From Limnanthes douglasii subsp. nivea (Eukaryota > Streptophyta > Magnoliopsida > Brassicales > Limnanthaceae), in contig JAUPFV010000002.1 in the NCBI GenBank assembly GCA_036936605.1, positions 316,092,893-316,156,892 on the forward strand: a stretch of DNA of 64,000 nt, read 5' to 3'. This document shows, one piece after another, positions 57,777-64,000 of the stretch (its first letter is position 1; every line of letters starts with the position of its first letter). The notes beneath the pieces are model-generated. The model made no database searches. It was not told the origin of the DNA and was given only the letters and a program-made list of their open reading frames with translations. Made by a program: the position numbers and the translations under genes.

Positions 57777-58005
57777 TGTGAAGGTGGCGACCAAAGTCCC
57801 ACATACTACATCGGTTAAACATAGGAAAGATCAATGGTATATATGTGAGAACATATATCAACTAGTAAGAGGCCTTTCAAAAATAGACCAAAAGCAAAGC
57901 CGTAAGGGTCTTCGAGCCTAAAACGGACAATATCATACTAGTGTGGAGATTGATTGTTCTTACATATATACGGAGACAAAATATGCGGTACTCATATTCC
58001 CTACA
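57777..58005 (+). repeat. TRIM LTR 3
   Basis: 229 bp like LTR 1; starts TGTGAAGGTGGCGACC and ends CCCTACA, immediately followed by the TCATT duplication. Confidence 0.9.
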
Positions 58006-58010
58006 TCATT

Positions 58011-59091
58011 CTCCAACAAAATTTAACAAAAAGAACATAAATTAGTTCCCAATGCCATATTGTTTTATAAAGGAATGTGGAGTCTTTAGGTGATACTATT
58101 GTCGACGGACTTCGTTGGTATTTTGAAAACCCATAGTCATCTCATGTTTGAATTTTTTTGTTCGGTATCAACTATAACATATACAATAGATGGAGCATAA
58201 ATCTCTGTATGTGATTGTTGAATCTTTTGGTCTCGATTGTATCATAAATTATTCTATCTTAATGCTTAATTTTATAAGTATTTTGTTAAAATCTATAAAT
58301 TTTTAATATTTTAATTATTTTAATTTCTAAATATATAAACTATATTTAATATTATAAAGTTTTAAATTAGTTGTTCGTTATATTAAAAAAAGGACATAAA
58401 AATATACGTTTGTTAAATAGTTAAAAACAAATAAATTATTCTAAATGAAATAAAATTTTACTAAAATAAAAAAATGTTTGTAGTTTTTATCATATTTTAA
58501 TAGAGGTTAAAGAAACATTTATCATAACTGTTACTATATTTTAATACATGAAATTTATCAATAACCACCCAATATCAATCTTATATATCAATGACCATCT
58601 AATGTTTGATAAAGTATGGATAGTCACCTGGTGGTGAATATTTACAGATAAGCACTTGGTAGTTGGAAAATACCACTGACCGTTTTTTTTTATATTTTTA
58701 AATATCGTATCTTTCAAACCACAGCTCTAAAAAAATGTCCAATTGCGAAAATATAATATATTTTTAAAAATGAACTATTAAATTAGATTTTTATTTATTG
58801 TAAAGTAGCTGTAGACATTAAGATAAATTGATTTTTACACTAGTTAGAGTCATATATTTAGGCGTTACGGGTCTTAGTGTATTGATTATAGGCAGTGAAG
58901 ATAATGGTCTGACTGTATTGATTATAGTCATAATTAGTTGTAGCTATAGTCCATGTATATATAGTTGCTCACAGAAGCATTTTGGTCTTAGAGTTTATTA
59001 AATTTGTTTTCATTTATTTTCTTACATAAAATACACATCTTTATTTTTATCATGGTATCATAATATAATTCCTAATTCTCTTTATTATCTC
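58011..59091. other. AT-rich interval, no gene
   Basis: No coding frame, repeat pair or RNA gene recognised. Two diverged copies of a GTGTATTGATTATAG word occur near 58880 and 58915. Confidence 0.6.
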
Positions 59092-59452
59092 TGATATGGA
59101 AATAAAGTTTTAAGGATTAAATTGTAAATAATATAAATTTAGGGATTTAATTGTAATTAATGTAAGTTTTGTCCTTAATTCATGACTGGTGTAAGTTTTA
59201 GATGATATTTGTAACTTTGTATAATTTATAAGGACTAAACGACAATTAGTACACTTTTGTAACATATTCAGTTTGAAACTAAGTCTTGGCTCATCTATAT
59301 AAATGACCAAACTACTCTAATAAAGGAGTTCAACACTTTTACTTGAAAACTCATTAGTACTTGTGTTTCTCTCTCTCTAAATATTCTCTAGTTGTTTCTC
59401 TCTCTAAAAATCTTTCCTAAGCAATTTACTAAAGCAGAATTATAACTCAACA
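59092..59452 (+). repeat. 5' LTR of the plus-strand Tat element
   Basis: It starts TGATATGGAAATAAAG and ends CTCAACA. It contains a TATA-like CATCTATATAAATGACC and a CTCTCTCTCTAAA leader. It is set directly before the primer-binding site. The start is inferred from similarity to the LTR at 800. Confidence 0.7.
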
Positions 59453-59454
59453 AA

Positions 59455-59474
59455 TTGGCGACTCCACTGGGGAC
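59455..59474 (+). other. primer-binding site of the plus-strand Tat element
   Basis: TTGGCGACTCCACTGGGGAC two bases after the LTR; the same kind of site as at 11298-11317 on the minus strand. Confidence 0.75.
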
Positions 59475-59550
59475 TGAATAAGAAAAATCAGTGGCTTATT
59501 CTGTTCGAAAGTGATACTATCTAGTGGCATTTTTTTTTAAAATTCATACA

Positions 59551-61431
59551 ATGAATCCCGATAATAATCCTACGCTTCAATCAGCGATAGAAACTGTGAG
59601 AGATGATTTGCAAATGAATAGAACTGATGGAAATAGAACTGATGGAAATAGAACTGATGGATCGTCTCCGGTCCAAGTTCGATCTGATGTTGAGACAAGA
59701 ATGAATCAGCTCCTAAATAAAATTAATGCTTTGAATGAAAAATATGAATGGAGAGAACAAAAGATACTTTCTGCAAAAATCAGATCTGAAGTTAGGCAAG
59801 AAATGGAAAAGACCGATGTGGAAGGTCAGTCATATCGATCTTTTGATGATCGACATGCTAAGTCTGAGCACAAAAAAATACGATTTGTGTCTCCTAATGA
59901 GCGATATTCGTCTCGAAAGGAGAAAAAAGACAAACATATATTAATAACTTCCAGTGACGAGGAGGTTGAAAGTTCAGCCTCGGGATTTAAAAGGCATAGA
60001 AGTTCTTCGAAAGTGGAATCCGAAAGAGATTATTCGAGGAAGTATAAAAAGGAGAGTAAGTCTAAGAATGCTCCTTGATCAACTTGACATGAAGGGAATC
60101 CTTCGAATCAGTATGATGAAAATCTATATGTCACAATGGGAACCGATGATCAATTCGTTCATGGCGCTGATTGGAGAAATTCTGCATTAACAGATAGAAT
60201 TCGTTCCATGACGCTTCCGAAGCATTTTGACATTTCGAAGGTTGAAAAGTTCGATGGGATGCAGGATCCCGATGACCACATCGAACAATTCAAAAATTAT
60301 ATGATGAACTTTGAGGATGACGACCGGCTTGTGTGTCGTGTCTTTTCTTAAAATTTTAAGGGAACAACTCTCAAGTGGTACAACAGGATTCCGAGGGGGT
60401 CCATATCAAATTTCAGATATTTTTATACTGTTTTTCGAAGGTAGTTTGTGGGAAGCAAAGAGATGAGAGCCAATGATGATAGGATTATTCAGTGCAAGCA
60501 GGCACCGAGAGAAAAATTGAAAGACTATACCAAGAGATTTGTATTGACCAAGGCTAGTTTAGACAACTGTGAGGAAAATGTGACGATGGTAGCTTTTCGC
60601 CAGGGATTATTGCTAGGGGATCTTGCTAATGAGATGATAAAGAGAAGGGCCTTGACTTTTGGAGCGTTGATGGCTCAAGTTGAGGATCAAAGCAAGGTGG
60701 AAGAGTCAAGTAGAGTCTGAGGTGGACCGACTAACACTCTGAAAAATTTGGGTCAAGCAGCCAATAATCATGGGCAGCCCTCGAATGGTAATAACAATGG
60801 AAATGGTAATCAGCAGTCGAGGCAGAAGAACAACAATTTGCCTCCTCGGAGTGGTGATTATCCAAATCACAATCCATCTAACAATTACAATAGGCCTAGG
60901 CCAAATACTTGGGTCAGGCCAGAGTACTATGCTGATTTGACAAAGAGTGTTTCTGTCATATGGGATAAGACTAAGAATTCTGTAAACTATAGGAAGCCAA
61001 CTCCTATCAGCAGACCAAGAGAGGAGAGGAATAATAAATTTTGTAGGTATCATAATGATATTAGGCATGATACGAATGATTGTATTGCTCTGAAGAAAGA
61101 GATGCAATATTTGATTAAAAATGGAAAGCTCCTGACTTATGTTAAGTCACATGGGAGTGCATCGAAGAATAATGGTGCATCAACTTTGAAGCCTGCACCG
61201 CCAGCTGAGAACTTGATGATTATGGATTCACAGATTGAATCATTCGATGCTTCTACTGAATATGTTGAAAAGGATCCGAACATGCTGCTTCTGATGGCAG
61301 TCGAAGAGCTTATGGAAAAAGGGCATGCTCATGAATTATGCAAGTTATTCAGACAGTTCGAGGAAAAATCATGTTGTCAATTTGAAAACTCAAATTTAAT
61401 GGAGGATGTCAACACACTTGTATGGAAATAA
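59551..61431 (+). pseudogene. gag of the plus-strand Tat element, one frame with five stops
   Basis: From the ATG at 59551 (MNPDNNPTLQSAIETVRDDL) a single frame can be followed to 61431, broken by stops at 60076, 60085, 60349, 60442 and 60718 but with no frameshift. A triplicated NRTDG repeat (59619-59660) lies near the start. A charged coiled region, the Retrotrans_gag part (VEKFDGMQDPDDHIEQFKNY, TTLKWYNRIPRG) and an Asn-rich stretch come next. The knuckle CRYHNDIRHDTNDC near 61042-61084 matches the minus-strand element. Gag would form the particle core. Intact length would be about 626 codons. Confidence 0.88.
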
Positions 61432-61795
61432 AGATATTCCCTTCATTTTGTTTGATGTAGATGATCTGAGAGGGACTGCAGGACCACATGAGGATGTTGT
61501 GGTGGTTGGAGCTGAGATGGCTGGTGTCAAAATTCGACGTGTGTTGATTGGCATTGGCAGTTCTGCTAATGTCCTTTTTAAGTCCACCTATGATAGGATG
61601 ACAAATCCACCTCGGATTACTCAATCGGATCGTACAATTATCAGATTCACGGGTGTAACAACTCGTGTTGTTGGAGAATTTGAGGGTGAAGTTAGTTTGG
61701 GAAAAGGACCATTCAAGAAAAAGGTCCAAGTACTCTTTGTGGTGGTGGACTGTCCCACAAGTTATAATGCTATTTTTGGAAGATCATGGCTTTGA
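61406..61795 (+). pseudogene. aspartic protease of the plus-strand Tat element, catalytic Asp lost
   Basis: An open frame overlapping the end of gag in another frame encodes FDVDDLRGTAGPHEDVVVVG, VLIGIGSSANVLFKSTYDRM and VVVDCPTSYNAIFGRSWL. The active-site triad, normally D(T/S/I)G, reads GIG: the Asp codon is GGC at 61550-61552. The minus-strand element keeps DTG at the same place. A retroviral-type protease without this Asp cannot cut. Confidence 0.85.
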
Positions 61796-62125
61796 AGAAT
61801 GTACGGGGTGGTTTCAACAATTCATCAATGTTTTGAGTACATGGTTGGAGACAGAGTTGGAGTGGTTCGAGGTGATCAAAAGGTTGCCAGAGAATGCTAT
61901 GCCATTGCGCTTCGGGTCCAAGGATCCATCAATGGGGATTTGATGCGAGAATAACAGTTAGAGAGGGTATCCTTGGATTTGGAAGAAAGGGTTGACGATC
62001 CAAGGGAAACCCCGAGGTCTTTAACGGTCAGTGAAGAGATAGAGGAGTTTACGTTTTCGGAAGGAAAAATGCTTCGATTGGAACTTTATTGACCCTTTTT
62101 CTACGTCAACAACTGGTTGATTTTT

Positions 62126-62940
62126 TTATCTCAGAATTTGGATGTCTTCGCTTGGAAAACATAAGATGTAACAGGAGTACCTATTGAGGTAATTTGACAT
62201 AGCTTGGCCATAAATCCGAAGGTCAAGCCGGTAATTCAAAAAAGGAGAGCGTTTTCCTCGGAAAAAGCGGAAGCAATTGTTGCAGAAGTGGATCAGTTGT
62301 CTAAGGTCGGACACATAATGGAATCACAATATCCTTTGTGGACGGCGAATCCGGTGGTTGTTAAAAAAAAGAATGGGAAATGGAGGATGTGTGTGGATTT
62401 TACAGATTTGAATAGAGCTTGCCCCAAAGATCCATTTCCTGTTCCTCGAATACATCAGTTGATTGATTCCACTTTAGACAACAAAATTTTGACTTTTATG
62501 GATGCTTTCGCATGATATAATCAGATCCAAAAGATCAAAAGTGCACGAATTTTATAACTGATAGGGGCCCGCATTGTTATAGAGTGATGCCTTTTGGAAT
62601 GAAGAATGCTAGATCCACTTATTAGAGGTTAATGAATAAATCTTTTGCTACGCAGATCGGAAAAAATATGGAAGTATATATAGATGATATGGTAGTGAAA
62701 AGTTCGAGGGATGAAGTGCATCTTGATGATCTAGATGAAGCTTTTTTGAATCTAAGAGCGATCAGGTTGAAATTAAATCCTGAGAAATGTACCTTTGGAG
62801 TTCGGTCGAGGAAGTTTTTGGGTTTTATTATCAGTGAAAAAGGAATAGAAGCCGACCCAGAACAGCTAAAAGTTTTGATAACAATGAATTCACCTCGATC
62901 AACCTTCATCTTTTCCGATCAACCCTTACTTGGTTTATGA
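62126..62940 (+). pseudogene. reverse transcriptase of the plus-strand Tat element
   Basis: The frame at 62204-62515 has NPVVVKKKNGKWRMCVDFTD, ACPKDPFPVPRIHQLID and FMDAFA, then a stop where SGYNQ is expected. A disturbed stretch (62516-62630) precedes the frame at 62632-62940 with MEVYIDDMVVKSS and LKLNPEKCTFGVRSRKFLGF. After LITMNSP the similarity to RT ends abruptly near 62900. The usual RNase H part does not follow. Confidence 0.88.
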
Positions 62941-63190
62941 GAAAGAAACGAAGAACCAAAAAGTCGAAAGCCATTCTTCCCAAAACACCAGAATCCTCTG
63001 ATACTGATGGTAACCTAGTTTTCAGATCTTACGATTATTTTTGTATTATGGAAAGAGCTGAAGAATACCGAGGCTAATATATATAACGAACCTTCTTCAA
63101 AAAATTAAGAATATCCGATCGCCAATCGCGTCGACTTTCATCAGCGACTAGAAATTCTTCTATAATTTCACATTGGCTAGATTAATGAGG
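62930..63190 (+). other. foreign-looking segment replacing RNase H and the integrase N-terminus
   Basis: About 260 bp between the RT thumb and the integrase core match neither domain. Roughly 1.5 kb of pol would be expected here, judging from the minus-strand element. No target duplication or terminal repeat was seen at the borders, so a deletion with filler DNA is the simplest reading. Confidence 0.5.
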
Positions 63191-63194
63191 TAAA

Positions 63195-63895
63195 AAGCAA
63201 AGGATGTCATCAAATTTATTGTGAATAGTATCTGTTGTCGTTTTGGGCTTCCTCGGAGAATCACAACAGATAATGGCCCTTAATTTAATAATAGGGAAAT
63301 GACTGCATTCTGTACTTCTAAAGGAATCCAACAATATTTTTCGACGCCTTTTCATCCTCAAGCTAATGGACAAGTGGAAGTGACAAATGGAAGCTTGAAG
63401 AAGAATCTATCTGGGGCGGCAGGGAAATGGCCAAATTATTTGCAAGAGGTGCTTTGGGCTTATCGAACAACTCCAAGAGAGGCTACAAAAGAGACTCCTT
63501 TTGCTTTGACATATGGTATGAATACAGTTAGCCCTATTGAATCTACAATGTCATCTTTTAGAATATCTCAATATTCTGAAAGATTTAATGAAGAAATTTG
63601 AAGGGCTGATTTGGATTTGATCGAGGAAAAAAGGATTCGAGCTCATTTGAATGTAATCCATTATCAAAATCTTATGAGAAGTAGATATGATTCGAAGCTG
63701 AAAAGAAGAGAATTTAAAGAAGGTGATAAAGTGTTGAGAAAAGTTTTCCTGCACACAAATGAAAAGAGCCTCAGAAAAATGACTCCAAATTGGGAAGGGC
63801 CTTATACAGTTGTTGAAAGAATTAAGCCGAGGTCTTATCGTCTTTGTGATTTCGAGGGAGGATGCTACAACATCCATGGAATATTCAGCACTTGA
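63195..63895 (+). pseudogene. integrase core and C-terminal part of the plus-strand Tat element
   Basis: The core starts at KFIVNSICCRFGLPRRITTD and NGP, followed by a stop where QF is expected. The frame at 63299-63601 covers GIQQYFSTPFHPQANGQVEV, which carries the third acidic residue, then WPNYLQEVLWAYRTTPREAT. After a stop at 63599 the same element continues at 63611-63895 with GDKVLRKVFLHTNEK and TPNWEGPYTVVERIKPRSYR. The first catalytic Asp and the zinc-binding domain fall in the deleted region. No chromodomain is present, as expected for Tat. Confidence 0.88.
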
Positions 63896-64000
63896 AGTTT
63901 TATTTGGAGTATATATGTTTTTGTACTTTGGAATTTTTGTTTTGAATGGCGTACTCTTTCCTATCCTGTTGGCCCATGAAGGTTTTAAGGAGGCGTCATG

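Larger units (their letters stand above)
56591..58010 (+). mobile_element. tandem TRIM-type array: three LTRs, two internal domains, one target duplication
   Basis: Three copies of a roughly 230-bp LTR lie at 56596-56824, 57174-57408 and 57777-58005. The first and third are each 229 bp, start TGT(T/G)AAGGTG and end CCCTACA or CCTACA. The first two are followed by TGGTATCA(T/G)AGCC, the initiator-Met tRNA primer site. The last two are preceded by purine-rich tracts (GTTCGAGAGGAG(G/A)A). The whole array is flanked by TCATT (56591-56595 and 58006-58010). There is no coding capacity, as in TRIM elements. Confidence 0.92.
59092..64000 (+). mobile_element. Tat-lineage Ty3/gypsy retrotransposon, plus strand, 3' part outside the window
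   Basis: A 361-bp 5' LTR (59092-59452), a primer site (from 59455) and gag, protease, RT and integrase remnants follow in gypsy order. The region between RT and integrase (about 62930-63190) lacks RNase H and the N-terminal half of integrase, so an internal deletion or replacement happened. After integrase ends (63895) the sequence runs off the window, so the 3' LTR and any antisense ORF are not visible. Confidence 0.9.

Overview
This window is nuclear DNA from a dicot-like flowering plant. The genes have many short GT-AG introns, the intergenic DNA is very AT-rich, and LTR retrotransposons and Mutator-like DNA transposons fill most of the space. I cannot name the species from the sequence.

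Only about 12 kb (25.2-37.2 kb) is ordinary gene space, with three apparently intact genes whose exon models I resolved by hand: a chloroplast translation initiation factor IF-3 (25264-28932, +, 9 exons, 273 aa), a secondary-wall cellulose synthase catalytic subunit of the CESA7/IRX3 type (29588-34027, +, 13 exons, 1029 aa), and a QWRF-motif (AUG8/QWRF) microtubule protein (34612-37152, -, 5 exons, 551 aa). IF-3 and CESA7 are tandem on the plus strand and only about 650 bp apart. CESA7 and the QWRF gene converge.

Left flank, 1-25 kb. The window opens in the 3' end of a Tat-lineage Ty3/gypsy element (LTR 800-1144). A second Tat element lies on the minus strand (about 4225-19693), with gag, protease, RT, RNase H and integrase remnants plus the antisense extra ORF of this lineage on the plus strand. 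Its 5' LTR is split by an 8-kb Mutator-like element (MULE, 11594-19557) with 37-bp terminal inverted repeats and a perfect 9-bp target duplication. The MULE carries three genes: a plant mobile domain (PMD) gene, a small unknown gene under a 27-bp minisatellite, and a FAR1-type transposase fused to an OTU-like cysteine protease domain. The PMD and transposase genes are broken. At 22.8-25.05 kb a 1.1-kb non-autonomous MULE (9-bp target duplication) sits inside an older relative of itself; both carry a GC-rich hairpin.

Right flank, 37-64 kb. This holds a decayed Ty1/copia element (about 40.1-43.5 kb), a second and much older PMD + MULE-transposase relic with the same gene layout (about 45.4-50.9 kb) interrupted by a solo LTR of the minus-strand Tat family, and a second copia element with both LTRs (51514-56523). 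It also holds a three-LTR tandem TRIM array with a 5-bp target duplication (56591-58010) and the 5' part of a third Tat element on the plus strand (59092 to beyond the window end). No tRNA, rRNA or CRISPR feature was recognised.
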